DNA of 64,000 bases from an uncultured Bacteroidales bacterium (lineage in GTDB: Bacteria; Bacteroidota; Bacteroidia; Bacteroidales; UBA932): the NCBI GenBank assembly GCA_934675095.1, contig CAKUPC010000003.1, forward strand, positions 5,577-69,576, written 5' to 3'. Below, piece by piece: positions 8,455-17,282 of this stretch. The translations under genes were made by a program, and so were the position numbers. The notes under the pieces were generated by a model. It was not told the DNA's origin, ran no database searches, and worked only from the letters and a program-made list of their open reading frames with translations. The first letter of the stretch is position 1; each line of letters opens with the position of its first letter.

Positions 8455-9399
8455 CTATTTGGCGACGCAATCGACGACCTCAACCTCAGGGCGGACTCCG
8501 AGCACGCCGTCCGGCAGAGCCGCCGTACGAATGATGCACTTACCGCTTCTTGAGACTTCAAAGTCATGATAATCAACATAAAGCACATCCACCGAAGCAG
8601 GCTCAACGGCCAGAGGAAACCGGCATTCCACGACTGCGTCCACACTGGAAGGATAGACCGCAATTTCCTTCCCCACAGGAAGATTCCGCACATGAACCGG
8701 CAGGCTGACCGTCTCCGTGACATAGCGCCTGACGCTCACCGAATAATCGACGCTCGTCTGCGACATCCTCACGCCCTTTATGGGCTCTATCCCGACCGAG
8801 CCGTGGACATCGGAGGAAAGTTCCCCGAGAGTCACATTCTTTGTGAACACCTTGGATATGTTGTCAATCTGCGAGGGGTCGCCATAGACATAGACGGAAT
8901 CGGGACGGACTTCCATGCCCTTCACGCTCATGTACTGCGGAGCATACAGGATGTCCGAGATTGGAGCCACAGGAACCTTGCGGCTGTTCTCCACCGGGAA
9001 AACGAACAGAAGAGTGTCCGTGAGGTAGTACTCCACCGAAGAACCGCCGAAGACCATCTTTCCGAACTCAGGCATGGACTCGGGAATGAACGCGAACACG
9101 TCCCCGTCCCTGTGACGGAGCGAAGCGGCGTCAAACTGAATCATCACCGGAGCGCCCCCTCCGAAAATCTTGTTGCGGATGATGCTGTAGCCGGTCGCAC
9201 GGCATCGCGCCACGACCCTACAGACATTGGATGTCCTGTCGCGCCTGCCCGTGATGTTGGATTCCGCGGTCACGGAAGCCGTCAGAATCTCGCTGTAGCG
9301 CAGCGAGACATTGTGTATGAACCAGATGCTGAAAGCCAACAGAAAGGCGAGCAGGAAAACTGTCAGATCCTTTCTGTTGACTTTCAGAAACTCAAGCAT
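8455..9399 (-). CDS. YbbR-like domain protein
   Basis: 314-residue protein with one N-terminal transmembrane segment (about residues 12-30: FLLAFLLAFSIWFIHN) followed by an extracytoplasmic region with YbbR-like repeats (for example SVYVYGDPSQIDNIS). In Bacteroidota, ybbR genes lie in the nusB-yajC cluster as seen here; in Firmicutes the YbbR protein CdaR regulates the diadenylate cyclase CdaA, but no cyclase gene is nearby and I do not infer that role. I chose ATG 9399; a TTG seven codons upstream is also possible. Transcribed with yajC and nusB. Confidence 0.8.
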   Translation of the reverse strand: MLEFLKVNRKDLTVFLLAFLLAFSIWFIHNVSLRYSEILTASVTAESNITGRRDRTSNVCRVVARCRATGYSIIRNKIFGGGAPVMIQFDAASLRHRDGDVFAFIPESMPEFGKMVFGGSSVEYYLTDTLLFVFPVENSRKVPVAPISDILYAPQYMSVKGMEVRPDSVYVYGDPSQIDNISKVFTKNVTLGELSSDVHGSVGIEPIKGVRMSQTSVDYSVSVRRYVTETVSLPVHVRNLPVGKEIAVYPSSVDAVVECRFPLAVEPASVDVLYVDYHDFEVSRSGKCIIRTAALPDGVLGVRPEVEVVDCVAK

Positions 9400-9478
9400 T
9401 CTATTTAGAAACTGCCTCAATTCGGAAACCGGTTCAAAGTTCTATGAATCACGGGGCGCGGAAACTTCCGCAGCCGCG

Positions 9479-9808
9479 CTATTTTGTGGCAGCGGCCTCA
9501 GAGTAGTCCTTCACGAGGGAGTTCTTGTCCACGCGGAGCTTCACGTCCTTGTCCACCTCGATGAGCACTGACTTCTCCTTGATTTCCACCACGGTTCCGA
9601 AGATACCGCCCACGGTGACCACCTTGTCGCCCTTCTGGAGACCGTCACGGAACTTCTGAAGCTCCTTCTGCTGCTTGCGCTGCGGACGAATCATGAAGAA
9701 CCACATCACGACGAAGATGAGAAGAAGCATCACCCACATGGTCCAGCCACCGGTTGCCCCGCCCTGAGCGCCGGCAGCCTGCAATAATGTCATAAAATTC
9801 ATAATCAT
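9479..9808 (-). CDS. yajC: Preprotein translocase accessory subunit YajC
   Basis: Small inner-membrane protein (109 aa) that associates with SecDF of the Sec translocon. A single transmembrane helix (about residues 22-40, MLLLIFVVMWFFMIRP) is followed by the diagnostic RPQRKQQKE basic patch and the YajC core (GDKVVTVGGIFGTVVEI). Lies between ybbR and nusB on the minus strand, the standard Bacteroidota order. The 15-bp gap to nusB supports co-transcription. Confidence 0.93.
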   Translation of the reverse strand: MIMNFMTLLQAAGAQGGATGGWTMWVMLLLIFVVMWFFMIRPQRKQQKELQKFRDGLQKGDKVVTVGGIFGTVVEIKEKSVLIEVDKDVKLRVDKNSLVKDYSEAAATK

Positions 9809-9823
9809 ATTTCTTTAAAATGT

Positions 9824-10783
9824 TTATTTCTTTGTAAACTGTTTTGTAATCTGGCCCTCTTCCGTCAGTTTCTTCACAATCCGGTCGAGGATTCCGTTCA
9901 CGAAGACACGGCTCTTCGGAGTTCCGTAGAACTTCGAGATTTCGACATATTCGTTCATCGACACGCGCACAGGAATCGTCGGAAAATCAAGTATTTCGGC
10001 GAGTCCCATCACCACGAGGACAACATCCGAGAGGAAAAGCCTGTCGGCATCCCAACCCTTCGCGGAGTCATAGACCAGCTTCGAATACTTGTCATAGTTC
10101 ACGAGCGTGAGCCTCAGAAGCCTCTTCACGAAGGCCTGGTCATCCTCCATTCCCGACGCCGCGCCCTTCATCTGGCTCATGTAGAGGTACGGAAGGGTCC
10201 AGCGGCCGCCCTTTGCGATGTCCTCGAAAGTCCGGCAGCAGAAAGTCAGCGAATACGCGAGATCGTCGTTCCAGAAGAGCGACATATCTTCGAGGATATG
10301 CTCAAGCTCCGGAACATCGACGAATTCCTCCTCGAATATGCGGACGAACAGGCGGCAGTCCTCGTCGAGCGAAGGGTCGCCGGAGTTCATGTAGTCGTGG
10401 AAATATTTCTTTGAATATATGGAGTCGAGAACCTTCCTGAGGAAGATGTCATACTGGTCCCAAGAGAAATGCTTCTGCCTGAGCTGCTTGTTCAGGTCCT
10501 CGTCATCGGCAAGAATCTGCGCGAGACGGTTGTCACAGAACTTCATGTTCGGGTTGCGCTCCTCCTCGGTGGGGTTGAACTTGGAACGGAGCGACTCTAT
10601 CCTCTCCCGTGCGGTCCGTGTCAGAGGCGCCACGATTCCGGACATGAATACGAACAGGTCCCTCGTCGCCTCACATGACTCCTTCAGCTCGGCCTCCGCG
10701 TCCGCTGTCGAGAAATTTCCGCACAGCGCGGCGCTGTAGGCCACCTTAAAGGCCTTGATTCGTAAAATTCGACGGTTTAACAT
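9824..10783 (-). CDS. nusB: Transcription antitermination factor NusB (long Bacteroidota form)
   Basis: RNA-binding factor of the rRNA antitermination complex, working with NusE/S10. The C-terminal NusB fold is visible (DVVLVVMGLAEILDFPTIPVRVSMNEYVEISKFYG type region, then FVNGILDRIV). At 319 aa it is about twice the E. coli length; Bacteroidota NusB proteins carry a long helical N-terminal extension, so this is normal for the phylum. I chose ATG 10783 (MLNRRILRIKAFK, the usual Bacteroidota start) rather than the TTG-like extension. A TATCTTTG -7 box lies just upstream on the minus strand. Confidence 0.88.
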   Translation of the reverse strand: MLNRRILRIKAFKVAYSAALCGNFSTADAEAELKESCEATRDLFVFMSGIVAPLTRTARERIESLRSKFNPTEEERNPNMKFCDNRLAQILADDEDLNKQLRQKHFSWDQYDIFLRKVLDSIYSKKYFHDYMNSGDPSLDEDCRLFVRIFEEEFVDVPELEHILEDMSLFWNDDLAYSLTFCCRTFEDIAKGGRWTLPYLYMSQMKGAASGMEDDQAFVKRLLRLTLVNYDKYSKLVYDSAKGWDADRLFLSDVVLVVMGLAEILDFPTIPVRVSMNEYVEISKFYGTPKSRVFVNGILDRIVKKLTEEGQITKQFTKK

Positions 10784-10805
10784 AATTTTAAAACAATATT
10801 TCCTG

Positions 10806-10843
10806 CAAAGATACACACGATTTGATAAAAAAACCTATATTTG
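10806..10843. promoter_or_regulatory. Divergent Bacteroidetes-type -7 boxes for nusB and the PUR gene
   Basis: On the minus strand TATCTTTG (plus 10806-10813) sits 23 bp before the nusB ATG. On the plus strand TATATTTG (10836-10843) sits 30 bp before the PUR-family ATG. Both match TAnnTTTG. I did not find a convincing TTTG -33 element at the right distance for either, so these are candidates only. Confidence 0.5.
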
Positions 10844-10873
10844 CGAAGATTTACCAATAAAAAAACGCACAAG

Positions 10874-11203
10874 ATGTACAGTGAGGATTATGATGGAGCA
10901 TACGCTCAGGAACGTAACGGTGAGGACGTGTACTCAAAGCCGGTAAGAGCCGGGAAGCGTACCTATTTCTTTGACGTGAAGGCGACCAAGGGCAATGACT
11001 ACTACCTGACCATCACCGAGAGCAAGAGAAAAATCGAGCGTGACGGCAGCTTCACATACGACAAGCACAAGATTTTCCTCTACAAGGAAGATTTCGAGAA
11101 ATTCGTTGAAGGCCTTGAGGAGGCTCTCGCATATATAAAGAAGAATGCGCCTCAGACCGGGGACGGAGACTACAGCTCGGAAGTCAGCTTCGAGGAACTT
11201 TAA
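10874..11203 (+). CDS. PUR-alpha-like nucleic-acid-binding protein (DUF3276)
   Basis: 109-residue PUR-domain protein of the DUF3276 family. PUR domains bind single-stranded DNA/RNA, and a homologue (BpuR in Borrelia) is a regulator; the Bacteroidota members are poorly studied. The fold signature is clear: KRTYFFDVKATKGNDYYLTITESK (beta strands) then a helix (KEDFEKFVEGLEEALAYIK). I chose ATG 10874 (MYSEDYDG), which removes a basic, unlikely N-terminal extension. Divergent from nusB and followed 11 bp later by a small ORF. Cytoplasmic. Confidence 0.85.
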   Translation: MYSEDYDGAYAQERNGEDVYSKPVRAGKRTYFFDVKATKGNDYYLTITESKRKIERDGSFTYDKHKIFLYKEDFEKFVEGLEEALAYIKKNAPQTGDGDYSSEVSFEEL

Positions 11204-11214
11204 GGCTCTCTGTC

Positions 11215-11382
11215 ATGGCGGACAACTATCTTGAAAACCGCTACGAGGAGTATCTGGAACGGAAACGAAAGAAAGAGTCCTTGCGGAAGGCTGCCTTCCG
11301 CAAGCGGCTTGAGGAATACAGAAAGACACTCACGGCCACATCGTCCGGGCACGAGCCGCCCTTATCCATAGTCGAGGAGTGA
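11215..11382 (+). CDS. Small hypothetical protein (55 aa), charged, helical
   Basis: ATG at 11215 to TGA at 11382 encodes 55 residues starting MADNYLENRYEEYLERKRK and ending IVEE. It is rich in Lys, Arg, Glu and Tyr with a long predicted amphipathic helix. It starts 11 bp after the PUR-family gene on the same strand, so probably one transcript. I recall similar short ORFs with the opening MADNYLE in Bacteroidota, sometimes mis-annotated as dehydrogenase fragments, but no function is known to me. Supported by codon bias resembling its neighbours and by the spacing. Confidence 0.6.
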   Translation: MADNYLENRYEEYLERKRKKESLRKAAFRKRLEEYRKTLTATSSGHEPPLSIVEE

Positions 11383-11423
11383 GGGTGATTATCCGTCAGG
11401 CCGAACGCTTCAAAGCGGCTCCC

Positions 11424-13442
11424 CTATTTCAAGGCAACATTAAGAAAGTCGATGAATCCCGGAACGTCAAGGCTGTAGCCGCGTGCCGGCGCGAGTTGTT
11501 TCCCGTCGCTGTCGAGAAGGATGTAGTTCGGCTGTGAGTTTACTCCGAAACGGGTGCGTGCGATGTAGGCGTTGGCACGCCCGATTTCCTTATATACATC
11601 CCCGTTCTCAGTGCGTGCCCAATCTTCCGGGTCGAGCTTTGTCTTGTCATCGACATAGAGCGCGACAATCACGAACCTGTCCCTGAGCATTTCAAGCACA
11701 CGCGGGTCGCTCCACACGCGAGCCTCCATCTCGCGGCAGTTCACACAGCCGTGCCCCGTGACATCGACAAACACAGGCTTCCCGGAGGCCTTCGCGGCTG
11801 CAAGTCCTTCTTCAAGAGTGAAGTAGCCGTCCAGACCGAGAGGCAGATGCAGGCCGTATTTTTCGCCGTAGAGGGAGACCGTGCGGTTTTCAAGCGCGCT
11901 CTCCGGCTGCGCGGCCGGGGCTCCCAGCACGAAATCCTGTGTACTTATCGGAGGGAGATAGCCGGACAGTGCCTTGAGAGGAGCGCCGAACATTCCCGGA
12001 ATCATATAGACGACAAAAGTGAAGTCAATGATTGCAAGGGCGAGCCTCGTCACCGTAAGCCGCTCGACCTTCTCGTCGTGTGCGAAACGAATCTTCCCGA
12101 GCAGGTAAAGCCCGAGCAGCGAGAACACTACAATCCATATTGCAAGATAGACCTCCCTGTCAAGCAGTCCCCAGTGATAGGTCTGGTCGGCGACGCTGAG
12201 GAACTTGAATCCGAGCGCGACCTCGATGAATCCGAGCACAACCTTGACACTGCCCAGCCAGCTCCCGCTCCGGAGCTTCGTAAGCAGCGACGGGAAGAGC
12301 GCAAAGACAGTGAACGGAAGCGCGAATGCCACGGAAAAGGCAAACATCGTCACTATCGGCATCCAGAACTGTCCCGAAGTCGATTGAATCAGCACGGTTC
12401 CGACAATCGGCCCGGTGCAGGAGAACGAGACGAGCACGAGGGTAAGCGCCATGAAGAACACGCCTATCAGCCCTTTCCTGTCGGACTTTCCGTCAGCCTT
12501 ATTGACCCACGAGGACGGGAGCGTTATCTCGAACGCGCCGAAAAAAGACGCGGCGAAAGTCATGAACACTATGAAGAACAGGATGTTAGGCAGCCAGTGC
12601 GTTGCCAGCCAATTGAATATGTCCGCAGTGACGGCATCCCCGCCTGCAATCCACGTGATGAGGATTATCAGCGAAATCGGGACAGTGTAGAGCAGCACGA
12701 TGAAAAGACCGTACATGAATGCGTGGAAGCGTCCCCTGCGCGCGTTTCCGGAATTTTTCAGGAAGAACGAAACCGTCATCGGAATCATCGGGAATACGCA
12801 CGGGGTGAGCAGCATCGCGAAGCCCCAGAGAATCGCCTGCAGTACAAGCCCCCAGTCAAACGGGGCGGAGGTCTTGTTCGCAGCAGCCGCGGCGCCGTCC
12901 GAATCCTTCGTCACGTCATTTACGCCCTCAGCTCCGGCAGCCGCGGCACCGTCCGACTCCTTCTTAACGTCGCTTCCGTCCTCAGTTCCGGAAGACGCGG
13001 CCGCAGCCCCGCCGTCCGGCAGCACAATCTCAAAATCATGATATTCCGGAGGATAGCACTCGGCGTCCCGGCAGCATGACGCGCTGACGGTACCGTTCAC
13101 AAAAACCCGCGAGGAAGCGTCCTTGATACGGACTTTCTGTTCAAGCACAAGCTGTCCATAGACAATATCCTGGCCGTTCTCGCGTCTAACTGCACTCCTG
13201 TCTGTCAAAGAACCGACAAGTTCACAGTTTCCGAGCGAGTTGTACTCTACCTCAGGAGCGGAATAAGGGTCGGAGAGCGGATAACTGTGAATCCCCTCAC
13301 CCATTACTCCCGTGAAGTTCAGAATCCACACCCCGCTCTCCCCTGCCGGAGCCGCGGTCACTGTCCAGTCAATGTTCCCCGCCAAAAGCGAAGAAATGCT
13401 GCAGGCGAATACCGCCAGCAGCATAACAATAAACCTTTTCAT
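11424..13442 (-). CDS. dsbD: Thiol:disulfide interchange protein DsbD family
   Basis: Inner-membrane protein (672 aa) that moves electrons from cytoplasmic thioredoxin to periplasmic thiols. Order: signal peptide; N-terminal alpha domain (DsbD-alpha-like, about 20-150, CCRDAECYPPEYHDF); an Ala/Asp-rich linker of two imperfect repeats (SDGAAAAG and SDGAAAAA, about 155-195) that looks unstructured; the eight-helix CcdA-like membrane domain (FVTPCVFPMIPMT-type motif seen as LLTPCVFPMIPM); a C-terminal thioredoxin domain with active site GHGCVNCREME. ATG 13442 chosen as it begins the signal peptide. It starts 7 bp after rny, so they are co-transcribed. Confidence 0.9.
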   Translation of the reverse strand: MKRFIVMLLAVFACSISSLLAGNIDWTVTAAPAGESGVWILNFTGVMGEGIHSYPLSDPYSAPEVEYNSLGNCELVGSLTDRSAVRRENGQDIVYGQLVLEQKVRIKDASSRVFVNGTVSASCCRDAECYPPEYHDFEIVLPDGGAAAASSGTEDGSDVKKESDGAAAAGAEGVNDVTKDSDGAAAAANKTSAPFDWGLVLQAILWGFAMLLTPCVFPMIPMTVSFFLKNSGNARRGRFHAFMYGLFIVLLYTVPISLIILITWIAGGDAVTADIFNWLATHWLPNILFFIVFMTFAASFFGAFEITLPSSWVNKADGKSDRKGLIGVFFMALTLVLVSFSCTGPIVGTVLIQSTSGQFWMPIVTMFAFSVAFALPFTVFALFPSLLTKLRSGSWLGSVKVVLGFIEVALGFKFLSVADQTYHWGLLDREVYLAIWIVVFSLLGLYLLGKIRFAHDEKVERLTVTRLALAIIDFTFVVYMIPGMFGAPLKALSGYLPPISTQDFVLGAPAAQPESALENRTVSLYGEKYGLHLPLGLDGYFTLEEGLAAAKASGKPVFVDVTGHGCVNCREMEARVWSDPRVLEMLRDRFVIVALYVDDKTKLDPEDWARTENGDVYKEIGRANAYIARTRFGVNSQPNYILLDSDGKQLAPARGYSLDVPGFIDFLNVALK

Positions 13443-13449
13443 TGCATTA

Positions 13450-14991
13450 CTATTTAGCAAAAGCAACAGATCTTGTCTCTCTAATCACGGTAATCTTTAC
13501 CTGACCCGGATAAGTCATCTCATCCTGAATCTTCTTCGCGATGTCTCCGGAAAGCGTCTCCGCCTGCGAGTCGGTCACCTGCTCGGCTCCGACAATCACG
13601 CGCAGCTCGCGGCCGGCCTGAATCGCGTAGGCCTTGACCACGCCCGGATATGACTGTCCGATGTTCTCAAGATCCTTGAGCCTCTTGATGTATGACTCGA
13701 TGACCTCGCGGCGTGCGCCCGGACGTGCACCGGAAATGGCGTCGGCAATCTGAATGATAGGTGAAATGATTGAGGTCATCTCGATTTCCTCGTGGTGCGC
13801 GCCGATTGCGTTGCAGATTTCCGGCTTCTCCTTGTACTGCTCAGCGAGCTTCATTCCGAGGAGTGCGTGCGGAAGCTCCGGATCCTCGTCGGAAACCTTT
13901 CCGATGTCATGAAGAAGTCCGGCCCTCTTCGCTGCCTTGGCGTTGAGTCCGAGCTCGGAAGCCATAGTGGCGGCGATATTCGCTACCTCACGGGCATGCT
14001 GGAGAAGGTTCTGACCGTAAGATGAACGATACTTCATGCGTCCGATGAGCTTTATCAGCTCGATGTGGATGCCGTGGATTCCGAGGTCTATGCAGGTACG
14101 CTTTCCTATTTCAAGAATCTCCTCCTCAAGCTGCTTCTGCACCTTCGCGACCACTTCCTCGATGCGGGCCGGATGGATTCGTCCATCGACCACAAGCTGG
14201 TGGAGAGCCAGGCGCGCCACCTCCCTGCGGACAGGGTCGAACGCTGAAAGAAGAATGGCGTCCGGAGTGTCATCCACGACAATCTCCACTCCCGTCGCGG
14301 CCTCAAGGGCACGGATGTTACGTCCCTCACGACCGATGATGCGTCCCTTAATCTCGTCGCTCTCGATGTTGAACACGGTCACGGCATTCTCGATTGCGGT
14401 CTCCGAAGCCGTCCTCTGAATCGTGTTGATGACGATTCTCTTGGCCTCCTTAGTCGCGTTGAGACGGGCGTCGTCAATCACGTCGTTGATGTATGACTGC
14501 GCCTCGGTACGGGCCTCGGCCTTCATGTTCTCCATGAGTATGTTCTTCGCCTCGGCAGCAGACATTCCCGCGATGTTCTCAATCTGGCGGTTCGCCTCGT
14601 CCTTCAGTCTGTCGTACTCGGCCGCCTTCCTGTTGGCAATCTCGACCTGCGCCTTGAGGTTTTCCCTGATGGAATCGGCCTCGCGCTGCTTGCGCTGGAG
14701 CTCCGCCGTCTGCTGGTTCAGGGTGTTCTCCTTCTGCTTGAGACGGCTTTCTGTCTCCTTGATTGCGGAGTTGCGCTCATTGACGGTCTTCTCATGCTCG
14801 TTCTTGAGCTGCATGAACTTTTCCTTGGCCTGGAATATCTTCTCCTGCTTTATCTTCTCGGCCTCAAGCTCGGCCTTCTCAAGAATCTCCTCCTTGCGTC
14901 CCTTGAGCATGGAACGTCTCACGGCAATCCACACGCAGAGTGCGACGGCCGCGCCCAAAAGAGCTGAAAGTATGTAAAAAACTATTTCCAT
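13450..14991 (-). CDS. rny: Ribonuclease Y
   Basis: Membrane-anchored endoribonuclease that starts mRNA decay. Features in order: N-terminal transmembrane helix (about 3-23), a long coiled coil (about 30-200, rich in Glu/Lys/Ala), a KH RNA-binding domain ([17 protein letters not shown]), and an HD domain with the metal-binding HD in GLLHDIGKV. 513 aa from ATG 14991 matches the family; an upstream in-frame start would place residues before the membrane anchor. Precedes dsbD in the same operon and lies downstream of the zapA/6S-like locus. Confidence 0.95.
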   Translation of the reverse strand: MEIVFYILSALLGAAVALCVWIAVRRSMLKGRKEEILEKAELEAEKIKQEKIFQAKEKFMQLKNEHEKTVNERNSAIKETESRLKQKENTLNQQTAELQRKQREADSIRENLKAQVEIANRKAAEYDRLKDEANRQIENIAGMSAAEAKNILMENMKAEARTEAQSYINDVIDDARLNATKEAKRIVINTIQRTASETAIENAVTVFNIESDEIKGRIIGREGRNIRALEAATGVEIVVDDTPDAILLSAFDPVRREVARLALHQLVVDGRIHPARIEEVVAKVQKQLEEEILEIGKRTCIDLGIHGIHIELIKLIGRMKYRSSYGQNLLQHAREVANIAATMASELGLNAKAAKRAGLLHDIGKVSDEDPELPHALLGMKLAEQYKEKPEICNAIGAHHEEIEMTSIISPIIQIADAISGARPGARREVIESYIKRLKDLENIGQSYPGVVKAYAIQAGRELRVIVGAEQVTDSQAETLSGDIAKKIQDEMTYPGQVKITVIRETRSVAFAK

Positions 14992-15102
14992 ATTTTTATA
15001 TATTATTAAAAAATGTCCGCAAATATCCGCAAAAGCGGCCGTCTCCATAGGGAAACGACCGCTGTAAAAAATTCTCTCTGTCAGGGAAAATCGTCAGTAA
15101 AA

Positions 15103-15292
15103 GAAAAAAATCCGTCGGTTAAATTGACAGAAAACCTTATAAAATAAGATTTGAGTTCCGCGAAGTTCAGACATCCTCCGTCCCGGCAAAACCGGAATCC
15201 CCATAAGGGTCACATAGGTCCGTCATCCCATCAGCGAGCCGGCTCCGTTACTTAGTAAACGTTGAATTCAGCAAGTAAGTAACCAACGGATT
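15103..15292 (-). ncRNA. ssrS: Probable 6S RNA (ssrS) between zapA and rny
   Basis: The ~300-bp gap between rny and zapA holds a structured RNA on the minus strand. Its ends pair: AATCCGTTGGTT (plus 15281-15292) against AACCGACGGATT (plus 15109-15120), 12 bp with one G-U, followed by a run of seven T on the minus strand, a typical closing stem plus terminator. Inside are a GTTACTTA/TAAGTAAC stem, a GAGCCGGCTC palindrome and a CCGG-TTTT-CCGG hairpin. About 190 nt, single closing stem and the zapA neighbourhood fit 6S RNA, which binds RNA polymerase. The RNA begins at the zapA stop codon. I cannot run a covariance model, so another structured RNA remains possible. Confidence 0.6.
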
Positions 15293-15587
15293 ATTTTCCA
15301 TCAATGTTGTCAAGATAACCGGAAATCTCCCTCTCAAGCGTCTCTGCCTCGGACTGTAGCCTGAGAATCTCCTCCTTGTAGTTGAGGTTCTTCAGGCAGA
15401 CGTTCAGCGCGAGAAAGCGCAGTATGTCAGACTCATCGCTGTCAGGATAGTTCTGCGAGTACTGCTTGGCCATCTTGTTCAGGCTTTCGACAGCAACCCT
15501 TATCAGCTGTTCATGCCTCTCGGAAGTCGCCTTGAGGTTGAACGACCGGGAGAGAATGGTCACGTTTATGTTCCTTACAATGTCCAT
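15291..15587 (-). CDS. zapA: Cell division protein ZapA
   Basis: 98-residue FtsZ-associated protein that bundles Z-ring filaments. The N-terminal strand region (VTILSRSFNLKATSERHEQLIRVAVESLNKMAKQY type) is the ZapA signature (xVxILGxxYxL... then an aligned helix), followed by a C-terminal coiled coil (LNYKEEILRLQSEAETLEREI). Cytoplasmic, at the division site. It starts 4 bp after a small coiled-coil gene, the usual Bacteroidota pairing, and its stop overlaps the 5' end of the probable 6S RNA. Confidence 0.88.
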   Translation of the reverse strand: MDIVRNINVTILSRSFNLKATSERHEQLIRVAVESLNKMAKQYSQNYPDSDESDILRFLALNVCLKNLNYKEEILRLQSEAETLEREISGYLDNIDGK

Positions 15588-15591
15588 TTCC

Positions 15592-15864
15592 TCATCCCTC
15601 CATCAGCGAGACGCACCTGTCAATCTCCCGTATGAGGCTTTCTATCTTCCTCTTCGGCTCGGACAGATCCGTCTGAGATCCCACAAACGCAGTCGTGAGA
15701 TTCAGGTTATCAATTTTCTTTTCTAACTCAGCAATCTGTTTCCCGCGGGTTTCACAAAGTTCCGACAGCCGGCTGTTTTCTTCCCTCAGACGTATGCATT
15801 CGCCCCTTTCCTTCTCATACAAGGAAATAAGTCTCACGAATTGTTGTCTGACATTGTCCAGCAT
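15592..15864 (-). CDS. Small coiled-coil protein upstream of zapA
   Basis: 90 residues, almost entirely alpha-helical with heptad-like spacing (LREENSRLSELCETRGKQI then LEKKIDNLN), no signal peptide or membrane segment. Position immediately before zapA and the coiled-coil character suggest a division partner comparable in role to ZapB, but I see no direct homology to ZapB and do not claim it. Transcribed from a good minus-strand promoter at 15891-15921. Confidence 0.65.
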   Translation of the reverse strand: MLDNVRQQFVRLISLYEKERGECIRLREENSRLSELCETRGKQIAELEKKIDNLNLTTAFVGSQTDLSEPKRKIESLIREIDRCVSLMEG

Positions 15865-15890
15865 AACGTCACATTGTATTACCCACTTTG

Positions 15891-15939
15891 CAAATATATG
15901 AAGAATATTGAAGTTTTCAAAGAAAAATTCCTATCTTTG
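15891..15939. promoter_or_regulatory. Divergent promoter pair (coiled-coil/zapA and mtaD)
   Basis: Minus strand: TTTG (plus 15918-15921), 19-bp spacer, TATATTTG (plus 15891-15898), driving the coiled-coil/zapA unit. Plus strand: TTG (15908-15910), 21-bp spacer, TATCTTTG (15932-15939), about 17 bp before the deaminase ATG. Both fit the Bacteroidetes consensus, and the two promoters interleave, so they may compete for polymerase. Confidence 0.7.
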
Positions 15940-15956
15940 ACAAATTTGAATATGAT

Positions 15957-17231
15957 ATGCACGACATTGTTCTGAAAAATATCGCCGTCGGCGACGTCAG
16001 GTCCGACATATATATTGACGGGGACATGATTTCACGGATTGTGAAAACCGGGGACGAGGCGTGTCCTGAGGCGCGGGAGACCGTCGATTGCACGGGGAAG
16101 GCGGCGATGCCGGGATTCATAAATATGCACACGCACGCGGCGATGTCGCTTCTGCGCGGAGTCGGCGAGGACATAGCCTTTCACGAATGGCTCGCGAAGG
16201 TCTGGGAAATAGAGGCAAACCTCGACGAGGAGTTTGTCTATTGGGGGACAAAGGTCGCCTGCCTTGAGATGATAAAGACCGGGACGACGACATTCAACGA
16301 TCACTACTGGTTTCCGCTCGTGGGGCACAGGGCGGCCGTGGAGATGGGCATCAGGCCGGTCTCGTCATACGTTGTCATAAACAAGATGACGGATGCGGAG
16401 AATGAGATAGAGAAGATACGCTGCTGGAAGATGTACGAGGCGTCAAAGCAATGGGGCGACAGGAACCTCAGGTTCTCGATGGCCTTCCACGCGCCGTATT
16501 CGGTGAGCGAGCCGATGATGGTCTGGGCCGCGGAATTTGCACGGGCGCACGGGCTGCCGCTTCACATCCATCTCTCCGAGACGCGCAAGGAGGTGGAGGA
16601 CTGCAAGGAGGCGCACGGAGGGCTCACTCCGGTGGAATATCTCGACCGAATCGGGGTGCTCGGGCCGAATCTCATCGCCGCGCACACGCTCTGGCTGAGC
16701 GACAACGACATAGAGCTTCTGGGCAAGAATCACGTGACCTGCGTCCATAACATAAACTCGAACCTGAAATTGAGTTCCGGCTATCATTTTATGTATAAGG
16801 AACTTAAAGATGCAGGATGCAAGGTCTGCATAGGGACTGACGGGTGCGCGTCGTCGAACAACCTCGACATCCTTGAGTCGATGAAGACCTCGGCGATGAT
16901 GCAGAAGGGCTGGAGGTTCGACCCGACGGTCTGCCCGCTCAGCGAAATCGTCGAGATGGCGACGGTGAACGGAGCCGACGCGCTCGGGCTGAACACGGGA
17001 CTTCTTGAAGAGGGAAGAATCGCGGACATCCAGATCATCGACACCGACAACTACAACTTCCTCTCGCCGGGCACATTTCTTGCCAATTTCGTCTATTCGG
17101 CGCACAGTGACTGCATAGACTCGCTCATCTGCAACGGCCGTTTCGTAATGAGGCACAGGCAGGTGGAAGGAGAGCGCGAGATTCTCGACGGCGCAGGCAA
17201 GGTACTCTCGCAGATAAAGCTCAGGAAATAA
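15957..17231 (+). CDS. mtaD: 5-methylthioadenosine/S-adenosylhomocysteine deaminase-type amidohydrolase
   Basis: Zinc amidohydrolase that deaminates MTA, SAH or adenosine to the inosine analogues. Metal-ligand motifs of the superfamily are present: PGFINMHTHAAMS (HxH), HIHLSET (His), AAHTLWL (His) and GTDGCASSN (Asp). The length of 424 aa fits. I chose ATG 15957; an ATG five bases upstream is out of frame. Two nucleoside phosphorylases follow on the same strand (51-bp gap to the first), so the cluster forms a purine/MTA salvage unit: deamination followed by phosphorolysis. The exact substrate among MTA, SAH and other guanidine-like ring compounds cannot be read from sequence. Confidence 0.85.
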   Translation: MHDIVLKNIAVGDVRSDIYIDGDMISRIVKTGDEACPEARETVDCTGKAAMPGFINMHTHAAMSLLRGVGEDIAFHEWLAKVWEIEANLDEEFVYWGTKVACLEMIKTGTTTFNDHYWFPLVGHRAAVEMGIRPVSSYVVINKMTDAENEIEKIRCWKMYEASKQWGDRNLRFSMAFHAPYSVSEPMMVWAAEFARAHGLPLHIHLSETRKEVEDCKEAHGGLTPVEYLDRIGVLGPNLIAAHTLWLSDNDIELLGKNHVTCVHNINSNLKLSSGYHFMYKELKDAGCKVCIGTDGCASSNNLDILESMKTSAMMQKGWRFDPTVCPLSEIVEMATVNGADALGLNTGLLEEGRIADIQIIDTDNYNFLSPGTFLANFVYSAHSDCIDSLICNGRFVMRHRQVEGEREILDGAGKVLSQIKLRK

Positions 17232-17282
17232 TCTTTGCCGGAGATTCCGGTGCATAATAACACTATAATACACAGATACTTT

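Noticed and set aside
9399..9478. TATTTAGAAACTG near ybbR as a third copy of the 176-bp element
   Set aside because: Only 13 bases match the element's end and there is no partner repeat; chance or a remnant cannot be told apart.
11751..13079. 442-codon open frame antisense to dsbD
   Set aside because: Extremely charged, low-complexity translation caused by the reverse of membrane-helix codons.
16443..17273. 276-codon open frame antisense to the deaminase gene
   Set aside because: GC-rich coding DNA leaves long antisense frames; its product has no recognisable domain while the plus strand encodes a full amidohydrolase.
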